Assembly: GCA_964477085.1 (NCBI GenBank)
Contig: CAYZDF010000005.1
Coordinates: forward strand, 13,400 to 77,399
From: Dichloromethanomonas sp964477085
GTDB taxonomy: Bacteria; Bacillota; Desulfitobacteriia; Desulfitobacteriales; Syntrophobotulaceae
Length of the DNA: 64,000 nt
Direction of reading: 5' to 3'
Under the pieces are notes generated by a model, which saw only the letters and a program-made list of their open reading frames with translations, ran no database searches and was not told the origin of the DNA. The translations under genes were made by a program, and so were the position numbers. Position 1 is the first letter of the stretch. Every line of letters begins with the position of its first letter. Below are positions 25,451-34,245 of this stretch, one piece after another.

Positions 25451-27564
25451 TCTTCGTCAGACACCTCCTCGGCCATCTTGGTTAAGATACTGATAAGTTG
25501 ACTCTCACTGTCCACACGTTCCACCTGAAGTACAAGCTTCTGGATGATGATTGGTCTACCTCCACCCTTTAAGTACTCAGATAGGTTCACTCTGGATTTT
25601 TGAGGAACCACACCTACCCCGGCCAGTGCCATAGGGGTGTCTTCCATACTTGACCATAGCATATTTTGTAGACCAGGTAGCCCCGTTTGCATTCCTGCAC
25701 GCCATGTTTCTATGAAAGCACGTCCGCTCTTTGTTAAGCTTGATAACGGTCCTTCTTTGGCATCCGAAAAGGGAAGAAGATTACGGACTTTCTGTAGTCC
25801 TGATGTCACTAAAGCTACCGGTTGGTTGATGAGAGACTTGATACCGTCACCAAATGCTGTGATGAGACCACGTCCAGATTCAAAGAAGGCGTTCTTCTTT
25901 TCATCTATCCAAGCAATGACACCATTGATCTTTTCTCCGATGAAATCCAGTGCAGACCCTCCTGCAGTTTTGACTTTGTCCCAGTTCTTCCAGAGGAGAT
26001 ATACAGCTCCGGTAAGTAATAGGATTACCCCCAGCACTATACCTGCAGGACTCATTATGAAACCAATAAGGGCAGGCCCAAAGGACACTATTCGAGCGAT
26101 AATGATGGGGATGAATCGTCCGAACCGGAGAAAGTATCCGAAGAATGTTCGGAGATGTTTTCCTCCTCCTAAAAATACTACTTTAAATAGTCCTAATAGC
26201 TTCTTTAAAGATGCCATCATCTTAAATCCATGTTTTTCTGAGCCGCCAAAAAACTTACGGATCATTCCATACCCTTTAAGGCTATAGCCGGATAGCATGA
26301 AGAACATTGCTAAGACCGTTAAGATAGGTGCTGCAATGCTTAAGATAGCTGCACCGATAGCAAAGAGGATAACTGCAGTTTTAGCTATACCGGGATGTGC
26401 AGTTACAAATCCTGTGAATCCTTGAATTGCAGATCTTGTCAAAGGAATAAGCTCACGCAGGGTTGGTATAAGAGCTTCGCCAGCTTCTCGTTTGAGGTTC
26501 CGAAGATTATTAGTAGTATTGATTAGTTCGTTTGTATCTGAGCTTTCAATAATTGCCTGAGTCTTAGCTGTAGCTCCGTGGGAATATTGGATTTTCTTAA
26601 GATTCTCATGCATACCATTCGTTTGAGAGTTTAATAACAGAATTGCTCTTAACCCTTCATCTCCAAATGCCTTTTGAAGTGCCATCTGTACTTCCGGAGA
26701 AGCTTTGGAGATGTCGCCATATTTTGCACGGATGTTTTCTAGTGTCCCGATAAAACTCATACCGCCATCGGCATTGCGGGCGATGGTAAAACCAAGCTCC
26801 TGGGACGCTTTATTCATTTGTCGTATAGTTGCACTGAAGGCTGTCCCTGCCATGCCACCTTGAAGACCGGCATTATTTAACTGGCCAATAACCATATTAA
26901 GTTCAGCAAATTCCATTCTGGCCTGAATAGCTGCAGGAGTACCGTACTTGAGTCCTTCTGCCAGTTGATTCAGATCCTTGAACTGAAACGTCTGCTGAGT
27001 GACTGTAAGTATATCCCCAAGTCTAGACATCTCCGTCTGTACGTCCCGGCTTTTATTACCCATGTTGTTATAACTTGTAGCAAGAAGATTAGCAGCTGAT
27101 GAATGTTCTCCAAAGGTTGCCGTGGCAACAGCAAGAGCTGTTTGGGTACCGTAAATGGTTTGGATATCATTAAGCCCAGCTGAAGCCATCATGTAACTTG
27201 TGCCGATAAAGGTCTCCGCATTTTCCTTATGAACTTTTTCCCATTCCGTAGCAGCATTCTTGGTCAAATCCATGGATTTTGCCATATTATTCATAGTAGA
27301 GGTAGTTACTGTTGATAAATTATTTAAAACATCGTTAGTACTCATGACGGGTTCCGTAATCTTGGACAGGGCACCCCGCATCTGGCTGGCTGCACCTGAG
27401 ACCATAGCTCCAGAGACGGCCATCTTGTTGCCGTAGTCAATCATGCTTTGAGATTTTTTCATGGTATTTTCTAGATCAGTAACATTCTTCATGAAATCCT
27501 TAGTAGGACCAGTTGCCTGGTCGATTACTGAGAATATTACTGCTAGTTCAAATAGTGAATTCAT
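25447..27564 (-). CDS. Tail tape measure protein
   Basis: About 705 aa from the ATG giving MNSLFELAVIFSVIDQATG, with AAGGTGG 10 bp upstream; an ORF extension to 27804 has no ribosome site. The N-terminal half is alpha-helical and TP901-type (MTKITEPVMSTNDVLNNL..., GTAFSATIRQMNKASQELG). A hydrophobic central stretch (several TM-like helices, about residues 390-560) includes VILFAIGAAILSIAAPILTV. The C-terminus contacts the baseplate. It sets tail length: at about 1.5 A per residue roughly 100 nm (family rule, inference). Confidence 0.92.
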   Translation of the reverse strand: MNSLFELAVIFSVIDQATGPTKDFMKNVTDLENTMKKSQSMIDYGNKMAVSGAMVSGAASQMRGALSKITEPVMSTNDVLNNLSTVTTSTMNNMAKSMDLTKNAATEWEKVHKENAETFIGTSYMMASAGLNDIQTIYGTQTALAVATATFGEHSSAANLLATSYNNMGNKSRDVQTEMSRLGDILTVTQQTFQFKDLNQLAEGLKYGTPAAIQARMEFAELNMVIGQLNNAGLQGGMAGTAFSATIRQMNKASQELGFTIARNADGGMSFIGTLENIRAKYGDISKASPEVQMALQKAFGDEGLRAILLLNSQTNGMHENLKKIQYSHGATAKTQAIIESSDTNELINTTNNLRNLKREAGEALIPTLRELIPLTRSAIQGFTGFVTAHPGIAKTAVILFAIGAAILSIAAPILTVLAMFFMLSGYSLKGYGMIRKFFGGSEKHGFKMMASLKKLLGLFKVVFLGGGKHLRTFFGYFLRFGRFIPIIIARIVSFGPALIGFIMSPAGIVLGVILLLTGAVYLLWKNWDKVKTAGGSALDFIGEKINGVIAWIDEKKNAFFESGRGLITAFGDGIKSLINQPVALVTSGLQKVRNLLPFSDAKEGPLSSLTKSGRAFIETWRAGMQTGLPGLQNMLWSSMEDTPMALAGVGVVPQKSRVNLSEYLKGGGRPIIIQKLVLQVERVDSESQLISILTKMAEEVSDEE

Positions 27565-27565
27565 A

Positions 27566-27594
27566 TTGACCGCCGCCACCTTATGGTATATTCT
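27566..27594 (+). promoter_or_regulatory. Promoter of the plus-strand moron gene
   Basis: TTGACC (27566-27571) then TATTCT at 17-bp spacing (27589-27594), or TATATT at 15 bp (27587-27592). It begins 2 bp outside the tape-measure start codon and points the opposite way, 34 bp upstream of the moron ATG. Confidence 0.5.
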
Positions 27595-27627
27595 GTAATT
27601 ATGGATAAATAAAGGAGGTAATACTTT

Positions 27628-27813
27628 ATGGTCTGGGGATTTCTTGCTACTTTCTTCTTCTTTGCTGGAATCGGAGCTGTAGCTGGCATAATATATGGGA
27701 CATATAAAGGCTTTCCATTGGTGATTGATGGAGTGAAAGGTTTTCTTAGAGCCTGTAAAGAAGGTTGGAACAGCGTTGACTGGGATGGTAACCCCAAGGA
27801 TCATAACTCTTAA
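27628..27813 (+). CDS. Plus-strand small membrane protein inside the tail operon ('moron')
   Basis: 61 aa. AAAGGAGG lies 8 bp before ATG. Residues about 3-27 form one TM helix with small-residue spacing (FFFAGIGAVAGIIYGTYKG); the rest is a soluble amphipathic tail with WNSVDWDGN. It is encoded against all surrounding late genes, between the tail chaperone and tape measure. Its stop shares TTAA with the converging chaperone stop. With its own promoter it could be expressed in the lysogen; superinfection exclusion is a reasonable guess, not shown. Confidence 0.72.
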   Translation: MVWGFLATFFFFAGIGAVAGIIYGTYKGFPLVIDGVKGFLRACKEGWNSVDWDGNPKDHNS

Positions 27814-27992
27814 TTTCCAAACAATAAGCCTACACCTTTGTTGATTGCATGAGTCATTGCTTCAGTCTGACGTTTCTCCAGGTAGAGTGCTTTTGCAGCA
27901 TAAGTTGCGAATTCTTCCTCATCAAGTTCCTCGATTTCGGTCTCCGTTAAATCAAAATACTGCCCAATGAGTAATTCCGTCTGAAGGATCAA
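27810..27992 (-). CDS. Distal (T) part of the G/GT tail assembly chaperone
   Basis: A 60-aa reading frame beginning at an in-frame TTG without a convincing ribosome site. The frame continues upstream without stop to a T-TTT-TTA slippery site at 28049-28055 inside the preceding gene, so it is most likely translated only as the C-terminal part of a -1 frameshift product. Acidic (TETEIEELDEEEF), as expected of tail chaperone T domains. It lies just upstream of the tape measure, the universal place for these genes. Confidence 0.75.
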   Translation of the reverse strand: MILQTELLIGQYFDLTETEIEELDEEEFATYAAKALYLEKRQTEAMTHAINKGVGLLFGN

Positions 27993-28033
27993 GGATGTTT
28001 CCAGGTCCTCCAGACGGTTTTGTATTTTGTCAC

Positions 28034-28423
28034 TTAGACCTTGGAGGTTAAAAAATCCTGACTGACTCCGATTACCTTATTGAGTTCGTTCCCTACAGCC
28101 ACCACCAGACCGGGCTTTTCTTCAAAGAGTTTGTTGCGGACTTCAGGGGCAGGGTAGAGAGCCAGATCGTCAACCATGGTCCTCATAGCCTTATAGGCAT
28201 CTTTCATAGATTCTTTAATGAACCTAGAAAAGTGTTGACGCTGCGGCTTCTTGAAATAGAATACCAGCTGGGCTTCATCATCCTCGGGTTCGTTTTTAAT
28301 CAGGATGACATCTCCATATTGCTTTTTCCAATCTTCGACCTGCTGGTTCATAGCTACTGGGGAGTTGGCAGCCGCATTGGATGTTGCTGACTTATCTAGG
28401 GTGTATTCTACTTTATTGTCCAT
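28034..28423 (-). CDS. Tail assembly chaperone G
   Basis: 129 aa, zero-frame product. Features of Mu gp41/XkdN-like chaperones: an N-terminal linker, LIKNEPEDDEAQLVFYFKKP, and a helical AYKAMRTMVDDLALYP segment; the 3' end carries the slippery heptamer five codons before the stop. It coats the tape measure during tail tube polymerisation (family knowledge). ATG preceded by AGGAGG. Confidence 0.82.
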   Translation of the reverse strand: MDNKVEYTLDKSATSNAAANSPVAMNQQVEDWKKQYGDVILIKNEPEDDEAQLVFYFKKPQRQHFSRFIKESMKDAYKAMRTMVDDLALYPAPEVRNKLFEEKPGLVVAVGNELNKVIGVSQDFLTSKV

Positions 28424-28493
28424 ACTGGATACCTCCTGTGGATATTGTTAATAAACTGTAAATAACTTAAAAGTAATGATAAAAGTAATTACT

Positions 28494-28922
28494 TTATGGT
28501 TCGATGCCGTTCCAGGCTATACCACCGGCAATGAGTATGTCTAAATCTATCGTCACACTTTTGTCGTTCTGGCTGTTAGATGCTGCCGTCTTGGTAAACT
28601 TAACATTTTTGAGAATGTCAGTTACAGTCGGCTGATCTTCGTTGGCATAGCTTACTGTGATAGGGACCGGGGGAAGCGAATACAAGTTCCTTTTTGCTCT
28701 CTGGCAATACTCAAGAAGTTTGTTGAATTCTTCTCTCTGAAGGGTGACTTTGCCTTCGGACTTATAGTTACCAGCTCCATATCCGGTTGGCTTAGATCCT
28801 TTCCCATATTGCAGTTCGGTTTCCTTCTCATCGGAATACTCTACGCTCTCGTAATTGATTAGCATTCCATGAGGAAAATTACAGGAAATGTCTTCCCAAC
28901 TGTAACTTTTTCCATTGATCAT
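28494..28922 (-). CDS. Tail tube protein (Mu gpM / XkdM-like)
   Basis: 142 aa. Begins MINGKSYSWEDISCNFPHGML; YGKGSKPTGYGAGNYKSEGKVTL is the loop seen in XkdM/gpM-type tube proteins. It follows the sheath gene directly, the invariant sheath-tube order of contractile tails. Confidence 0.82.
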   Translation of the reverse strand: MINGKSYSWEDISCNFPHGMLINYESVEYSDEKETELQYGKGSKPTGYGAGNYKSEGKVTLQREEFNKLLEYCQRAKRNLYSLPPVPITVSYANEDQPTVTDILKNVKFTKTAASNSQNDKSVTIDLDILIAGGIAWNGIEP

Positions 28923-28962
28923 CTTGTTTTCACCTCTTTCTACTAAGGTTGTTAAGGGTTAT

Positions 28963-30366
28963 CTATGCGGATAGGAGAGGATTCTCGAAGCCAACTTCAA
29001 GTTCAATCTCTCTCATAATACCGATAGGAACGATCCGAATCTTAACAAATAGCTTGCTGGTAGAGAGAATGTCTTGGCCGTCCGGAATTACAATCCTGCC
29101 TGACTGGATATCCTGAGCACCGGCCATATCATCAACTTCTTGCTGCAGGCTTGCTTTCAGATGTTCGAGATCTCCATCGGCTTCAGCATGTTTATACTGG
29201 AGAGCTGCCAGGCGAACTAGACGACAAGCTTTATCCATTACACGTCGCAACTCTACATACTGGAAGTCACTGCCTACGGGAGCCATTATTCTACCTTCAG
29301 TAACATAGATTCCTTCGACACCTTCATATTCTCTGAAGGTGATAAACCCTGCGTCAGTAAGGTCTTTAATTTGTTCCTCTGTCAGCCCTAAAGGATTGAT
29401 ACTGACAACATTAAACAGTTGACCGTCACGTACCCTAGCCGGAGAACGCTTAACCGGAATAGAGCTGACACGACCGGAATAGACTCCTGCTCCGTTACGG
29501 TTGATGATTCTGCCGGTGTTACTTTCTCTGATCTCTGACCAAGCCGCACTGACAGCTACTCTAGTGCTGGAGAACCCTGCTGCTTCTGTGACTAGAGCCT
29601 GCACCCAGGCTGATATTGCTTGACCGTCTGCAGGTCCTACAGCTTCGCACAGTACATGGGTATACTTGTACTTTTCAGTGGCTGCGGTATCCATCAGCGT
29701 GGATAGAGCTTCCCATACTGAGCTATCTGCAGATCCGACAACATGGATGTACTCGACAAAAGTCTTGCTGTTAAGGCTGACTTCGATAGCAGCTGTAATA
29801 CTGGTGATACTAGCTCCGGGAGCAGTGCTCTTGAAACTATAGATATCTCCGTCCTTGAAGCTGTCAGCCGGGGTGGTATGCTCCACAAAGGTCAAAGTGA
29901 TTCCGGTATCAGGTATAACATAGGTACCGGCTGATGGAGTTGTGATCACTTCCGACCAGGTATCACTTCCGTCCAGAGAGTATCTGAAGGCTGCAGTGTT
30001 TAAAGCTCCATCTTTGACTAACTCAATCACTACTTCATAGGCATCAAGCGGAGTGCCTGCTGCTGTGATATTTCCCTGGCCAGTCTTGGTGGCCGTTATA
30101 TCTCCGATAGTTGCAGCGACATCGGATTCTGCTTTCACTGCATAGAGCTTTCTGGCACCTGCATTAAACGCATCATACAACGCATTGGCCAGTGGTCCTG
30201 TTCCAAACGATCCAGCAATCTGATCAGGAGAAGTTAAGTAAATCATTTCTCCTACTGTCCCCAGGGAACATGCACCCACTTTAACGTGAGGTATAGTCTG
30301 GTCAGGAGAGACCAGGCCGAGCCCACCGTCTTTAACTGTTACATTGACATTAGAGAGCACGCTCAC
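28963..30366 (-). CDS. Tail sheath protein (Mu gpL)
   Basis: 467 aa. Phage_sheath features: an N-terminal VTVKDGGLGLVSPDQTIPHVKVG, a central beta-rich insertion (about 75-190), and a C-terminal conserved core (RRVMDKACRLVRLAALQYKHAEAD, VKIRIVPIGIMREIELEVGFENP). It forms the contractile outer tube. The start overlaps the upstream small gene by 4 bp. Confidence 0.92.
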   Translation of the reverse strand: MSVLSNVNVTVKDGGLGLVSPDQTIPHVKVGACSLGTVGEMIYLTSPDQIAGSFGTGPLANALYDAFNAGARKLYAVKAESDVAATIGDITATKTGQGNITAAGTPLDAYEVVIELVKDGALNTAAFRYSLDGSDTWSEVITTPSAGTYVIPDTGITLTFVEHTTPADSFKDGDIYSFKSTAPGASITSITAAIEVSLNSKTFVEYIHVVGSADSSVWEALSTLMDTAATEKYKYTHVLCEAVGPADGQAISAWVQALVTEAAGFSSTRVAVSAAWSEIRESNTGRIINRNGAGVYSGRVSSIPVKRSPARVRDGQLFNVVSINPLGLTEEQIKDLTDAGFITFREYEGVEGIYVTEGRIMAPVGSDFQYVELRRVMDKACRLVRLAALQYKHAEADGDLEHLKASLQQEVDDMAGAQDIQSGRIVIPDGQDILSTSKLFVKIRIVPIGIMREIELEVGFENPLLSA

Positions 30367-30587
30367 TTGTTATCCCCCTTTCTGGTCATCGGACCTTTCT
30401 TCCAAGCATCTACTTTTTGTAGGAATTCTTTTTCTGACATCCTTTTACCTAATCCCCAGCCATAGAACCTTTTTGTTCCGGCCATGACCCAAGAGGGAAT
30501 CAGGTGCTTAATTGCTAGTTCTTCGATAGTCGGATCCAATGCAGCCTGATTGGTTTTTGTTGCATTGGTCTCCTTATTCGTTGTCAT
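30363..30587 (-). CDS. Small phage protein, Mu gp38 position
   Basis: 74 aa; between the gp37-like protein and sheath, the place of Mu gp38. Features: a Thr/Asn-rich start (MTTNKETNATKTNQ), a WVMAGTKRFYGWGLGKRMSEKEF core and a basic C-terminus. Function unknown. Overlaps the gene upstream by 14 bp. Confidence 0.68.
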   Translation of the reverse strand: MTTNKETNATKTNQAALDPTIEELAIKHLIPSWVMAGTKRFYGWGLGKRMSEKEFLQKVDAWKKGPMTRKGDNK

Positions 30588-31095
30588 CGGTCACACCTCC
30601 AATTTCGGTTTCGATTTCCAACGCTGTTTCCAGGGGTATAAGAGTGATTTCTTTGTCTTTATATACCCCGCCAGTGAATACTATAGGTAATTCAATACCT
30701 GTACGTTGATTGAGTAAACTTTTGTCTTCTAACCACTGGGGATTGCCCCCAGTAATCTCGATAGGGTTCTGATCAGTGTCTTTGATGTAAGTACCTAAGC
30801 CAGAAAGAAAGTTCATGAGATGAGTATTTACTAGGTTTCGATTCTTGTCTGCTAGAAGAATAATCAGAGGGATCTCAAGTTTATATAACCGGTACCGGTA
30901 AGTTCTTTTCATGGTCTCAAGGTCATCTTCGACACCTACACGTATGCCGTCTTTGGTAAGCCGTGCTTCATTTATAGCCAAGCCAGCAAACCTAGAACCC
31001 TTGAACTTATCGATCTCTTCTTCTTGAGTTAAGATCTCTTTAAATCCGATACCTTCGAGTACAGTTTCTAAGTGCTGTATACAGACATTTATCAT
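30574..31095 (-). CDS. Tail terminator-type protein (Mu gp37-K-like)
   Basis: 173 aa. Position directly before gp38/sheath and a mixed alpha-beta pattern (YRYRLYKLEIPLIILLADKNRNLVNTHLMNFLSGL) fit the gp37/DUF1834 tail-completion family. It should cap the tail and join it to the head. Family assignment is moderate. Confidence 0.68.
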   Translation of the reverse strand: MINVCIQHLETVLEGIGFKEILTQEEEIDKFKGSRFAGLAINEARLTKDGIRVGVEDDLETMKRTYRYRLYKLEIPLIILLADKNRNLVNTHLMNFLSGLGTYIKDTDQNPIEITGGNPQWLEDKSLLNQRTGIELPIVFTGGVYKDKEITLIPLETALEIETEIGGVTDDNE

Positions 31096-31574
31096 TTTAG
31101 AATCCTCTCAACTTCATCTTGAATTATTTCCCTGACATCCTCACGGTCATCGTCATTGATCCCCATGAAAGGCCTGGCTGGTATTACTACTTTTTTCACT
31201 GACCTCCAAGAGCCACCTACTTTAAACTTTAAAAAGTTTTTCCGCTTGGGTTTGATTGTCATACCTTCTTGGTGGGTTGATGCGTATTTGACGTTTGTTC
31301 CTATTTCGACTTTGTCAGCTGCTGCCTTATACGTTATTGAGTTGTATAGTCTACGGGTGAGCATTAATGTCTTTCCCTGGCGTTCTACTTTTGCTCGGAT
31401 TGATTTGACCCAAGGTCGGTTATCTGGTCCACGTTGCTTTTTGAACCTGTCTTTCGTGTTGTTGACTATCTGTTCACCGATGTTTTGATGTAGTTGGGTG
31501 AAGCTTATTCTGTAGAATTTTTTCAGATTGTCCCCTAACCTGGACCAGTCTCCGACCATTTTTATTCCGCTCAT
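31092..31574 (-). CDS. Virion morphogenesis protein (Mu gpG-like)
   Basis: 160 aa, Phage_tail_S/gpG family: FKKQRGPDNRPWVKSI, LTRRLYNSITYKAAADKVEIGTNVKYASTHQEG, and the terminal VVIPARPFMGINDDDREDV are signatures. Thought to complete the tail or head-tail connection. ATG overlaps the upstream gene end. Confidence 0.9.
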   Translation of the reverse strand: MSGIKMVGDWSRLGDNLKKFYRISFTQLHQNIGEQIVNNTKDRFKKQRGPDNRPWVKSIRAKVERQGKTLMLTRRLYNSITYKAAADKVEIGTNVKYASTHQEGMTIKPKRKNFLKFKVGGSWRSVKKVVIPARPFMGINDDDREDVREIIQDEVERILK

Positions 31575-32008
31575 CAGTAATCCCTCAGTTTATCCCTGGA
31601 AAATATCCTGTCTGGCCCCGTAAAATGTGCTGTCTGCTCCGGGGCGACGGTCTGATCGGGAGCAGGCCCTAATGTGACTAGACCCTTAGATATGTTTTCC
31701 AGGAATTTTATTACGTCTTTGCGATCCTGGATAATGATGGCATCCTGATTGTTATCTGGATTCAGTCCCCTGCGGGTAAATAACATATAGGTGACAAGTG
31801 TAATGCTAACCTTGCGAATAACTTTTGGTACTGGGCTAAAAGGAAGGGTGTATCTTGATTGACAGTAAGCATCTATTTCACCTGCAGCTTCCTCGATAGC
31901 CTCAGTTACTTTGGTCTCATCTACTTCATCCGTGTCGTTATCATCGGTGAGATGTATAAGAACGTTTTCAGATAGCCGGTCTTTGATATCCTGAACTGTG
32001 CAGTACAT
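31574..32008 (-). CDS. DUF1320 head-tail connector (Mu gp36)
   Basis: 144 aa. MYCTVQDIKDRLSENVLIHLTDD and AAGEIDAYCQSRYTLPFSPVPKVIRK are diagnostic of DUF1320/gp36, an adaptor in the neck of Mu-like virions. The start codon overlaps the preceding stop. Confidence 0.92.
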   Translation of the reverse strand: MYCTVQDIKDRLSENVLIHLTDDNDTDEVDETKVTEAIEEAAGEIDAYCQSRYTLPFSPVPKVIRKVSITLVTYMLFTRRGLNPDNNQDAIIIQDRKDVIKFLENISKGLVTLGPAPDQTVAPEQTAHFTGPDRIFSRDKLRDY

Positions 32009-32526
32009 TACTGATCAGCTCCGGTTTGATCATCCTGGGACGCACTTTGCTGATTACCATCGTCAGGCGAACCTTGTTTACTTTCTTTTCCAGATGAGTT
32101 CAATTGATCAGTATTTTCCGGATTAGGATTCTCAGTTTTTTTTGCGAAAACCGGCTCGGAAGCTATGAGGTCAACTAAATCTGTTTTCTTGATATTGGAT
32201 TTGAATTCCAGATTCATGTCTTTAGCCAGTTGCTTCAGCACAGGATAGTCCATGGTTTCCAACTGAGCCGGATCGAGTTTTCCTTCGAGCAGATTACTTC
32301 CACTTTCAGTGGACGCTTTCTTTTTGGAATCTTCCTTCTGACTCTTCTTGGAAGTCTCCTTATCACCAATGTCCATGGTTACCAGCACTATGAGCATCGG
32401 TTCTTCCATGAGCATCTTCAGTTCTTTATCGGTAAATCTCTTATCCGGATATTCTACCGGACCGGCGGGGTGGGCTATCCCACACCGCCTGAATCCCGGC
32501 TTTTTACAGGTTATAATAATCGGCAT
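32008..32526 (-). CDS. FluMu gp35-like head protein
   Basis: 172 aa. N-terminus IIITCKKPGFRRCGIAHPAGPVEYPDKRFTDKEL with LMEEPMLIV matches the Mu gp35/FluMu N-terminal domain. A SAP/HeH-like segment follows (MDYPVLKQLAKDMNLEFKSNIKKTDLVDLI, about 95-125). The C-terminal 45 residues are disordered, Gln/Asn/Asp-rich. Minor head protein. Confidence 0.82.
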   Translation of the reverse strand: MPIIITCKKPGFRRCGIAHPAGPVEYPDKRFTDKELKMLMEEPMLIVLVTMDIGDKETSKKSQKEDSKKKASTESGSNLLEGKLDPAQLETMDYPVLKQLAKDMNLEFKSNIKKTDLVDLIASEPVFAKKTENPNPENTDQLNSSGKESKQGSPDDGNQQSASQDDQTGADQ

Positions 32527-32563
32527 TCGTATCCATCCTCTCTTTTAATAATACGGTTTAGAA

Positions 32564-33460
32564 TTATTCGCCAGCGTTGGTGCCTGTAGATCCGTGTGCC
32601 AGCTGCCAGAGACCATAACCAGCGTTATATCTGGAATCCGAACCGTAAAGATACTGCTTGTTCATGAAGACGCTCTCATCTTCCGGATTATCTTTGGCAA
32701 CAAATTCTGGTTTTTTCCGGTCTTGGAATATCATCGGCATGATTGGCTTGGTGGTATCAAGTAGATGCCACTCAGTATCTGTCTTGAGATCAGGAATAAC
32801 CAGAAGCTCAGCTGTCTTGTAGTAGATGTTATCTTCACCATTGGCTAGACGCTCTTTGAAAAGAATCTCCCGACCTTTATCCTCGTTGAGTGGTCCTACA
32901 ACCAAAAGGTTAGGGTTAATCCTTAAAGATTTTCCATGTTCGTCTTTACGATTTTTCATGGCGGTTCTAGCTGAACCATAGGATGCGGGAGAAAGTGCCA
33001 GATCAGTAACGTTACTCACAGAGGTTTCATTAGGTCCTTCATGGTCATTGTCATAGAAGTACTGCCCGTCATAACACTCCGTGCTGAACCCATCACTTAA
33101 GAGTTCAAAAACAACCTCATCGGGATGGGCAGCCATTTGATTGCCCAACTCTTTAAACAGAGGGTTATAAACTCCAAGGGAATCGTCCTCAACGTCATCA
33201 CGATCAACACCAATAGTCAGTTCCCAGGGTTTATTTATAATGTTGTAACCTTTAGCAGAAAGGTTCTGAATCACCCTGGCTCCTATCCATTCCCTGACCC
33301 TGGGGAGTTTACCTAGCCAGCCGTAAGTCTGGGATTTGGAAGTAGAAGGTACTACCATTGCTATCTTCTTATACTGGGGATCAGCCTTACCGAAAGCTTC
33401 CAAGGTCAGAGCCTTGAAGCTATTGTACATACCACGAAGCACTTGGCCATTAATAATCAT
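32564..33460 (-). CDS. Major capsid protein (Mu gpT)
   Basis: 298 aa, Mu major head subunit family: an N-terminal MYNSFKALTLEAFGKADPQY, then KLPRVREWIGARVIQNLSAKGYNI, and PDEVVFELLSDGFSTECYDGQYF. It builds the icosahedral shell of the head after prohead protease action. It lies after the decoration protein in the late operon. Confidence 0.93.
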   Translation of the reverse strand: MIINGQVLRGMYNSFKALTLEAFGKADPQYKKIAMVVPSTSKSQTYGWLGKLPRVREWIGARVIQNLSAKGYNIINKPWELTIGVDRDDVEDDSLGVYNPLFKELGNQMAAHPDEVVFELLSDGFSTECYDGQYFYDNDHEGPNETSVSNVTDLALSPASYGSARTAMKNRKDEHGKSLRINPNLLVVGPLNEDKGREILFKERLANGEDNIYYKTAELLVIPDLKTDTEWHLLDTTKPIMPMIFQDRKKPEFVAKDNPEDESVFMNKQYLYGSDSRYNAGYGLWQLAHGSTGTNAGE

Positions 33461-33526
33461 CTTTGATTCACTCCTTAATTTGAATTAGTTAATCTATTTG
33501 TTGAGTTATTAACAGATCTGTCAGGT

Positions 33527-34204
33527 TTATCCTACGAGTCTGCCAACTTTAAGACTGGCGATGAGTTCGTTGAGTGTGGTTTTATTGGCATTGGCAAGTG
33601 TAACGACTGCGTCAAATTCTATCTTATTAGGTGCATCGGTAACCAAGGCCTTCAGCTCATTAACCAAAGTTACAACTGCGGCAAACTCTTCAGCTGTCGG
33701 TGCAGCACCTGCTGCTTCAGCTGCATCTGCCGCTACGACTTTACCTTCTGCAGCAGCTTCAGCAGCCGCTGCATCTACTGCAGCTATAGTACCGGATACA
33801 AAACAGTAGAAGGTATCTACCCATACAGCGGTAGCAGAGATTACTTCACGGATTACTCCGCAAGCAATAGAATTGGTGGTACTTAAAGCAACTGTTTGAT
33901 CATCAGAAATAAATACCGGTTTACCGATATCAGCTTGGGTGATGTTGGCCGCTCCGAGAGATACAATAACTGGCTGCTCAACAACAATTGATAGTTCTCC
34001 ATCGAGGCCAGCACTGTTATCGATATACTCCTGGGCAATTCCTGCGAACTTATAACCTGCAACATTTGCTCCAGGAACTGCGTATCCTGCAGCATTAGTA
34101 CAAACTTGACTTCCTGCAAAGATTTTGACTCCTTCTGCTACCGGTATTGATTTTTGATAACCAGCTCTTTTAGGAGTGTTCCTGTCTTTCGTAAGTGCTG
34201 TCAT
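33527..34204 (-). CDS. Capsid decoration protein with C-terminal head-fibre-like extension
   Basis: 225 aa. Residues about 1-130 resemble DUF2190-type decoration proteins (VPGANVAGYKFAGIAQEYID, GKPVFISDDQTV). An Ala/Glu-rich helical stretch (about 140-165) leads to two repeats of a 'FAAVVTLVNELKALV / FDAVVTLANANKTTLNELI' unit (about 172-220), like the C-terminus of phage head-fibre proteins. This suggests a trimeric fibre projecting from the capsid (inference). RBS AAGGAGG. Confidence 0.75.
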   Translation of the reverse strand: MTALTKDRNTPKRAGYQKSIPVAEGVKIFAGSQVCTNAAGYAVPGANVAGYKFAGIAQEYIDNSAGLDGELSIVVEQPVIVSLGAANITQADIGKPVFISDDQTVALSTTNSIACGVIREVISATAVWVDTFYCFVSGTIAAVDAAAAEAAAEGKVVAADAAEAAGAAPTAEEFAAVVTLVNELKALVTDAPNKIEFDAVVTLANANKTTLNELIASLKVGRLVG

Positions 34205-34245
34205 ATGATTTTCCTCCTTATCTTTCTAAGCCTAAAATGTTTTAT

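Larger units (their letters stand above)
27810..28423 (-). other. Programmed -1 ribosomal frameshift product (G-GT fusion, about 204 aa)
   Basis: Heptamer T TTT TTA at 28049-28055, in register with the upstream gene (GAT TTT TTA ACC). After a -1 slip the frame reads NLQGLSDKIQNRLEDLETS and enters the 60-aa downstream frame without a stop. Predicted fusion: 125 + 19 + 60 residues. Downstream pairing was not modelled. Confidence 0.85.

Noticed and set aside
25637..26287. Long plus-strand frame (216 codons) opposite the tape measure gene
   Set aside because: Codon-bias shadow; no ribosome site and an unstructured composition.
27565..27804. N-terminal extension of the tape measure gene
   Set aside because: No ribosome site at the far start; it would run antisense through the moron gene, and the inner ATG has AAGGTGG.
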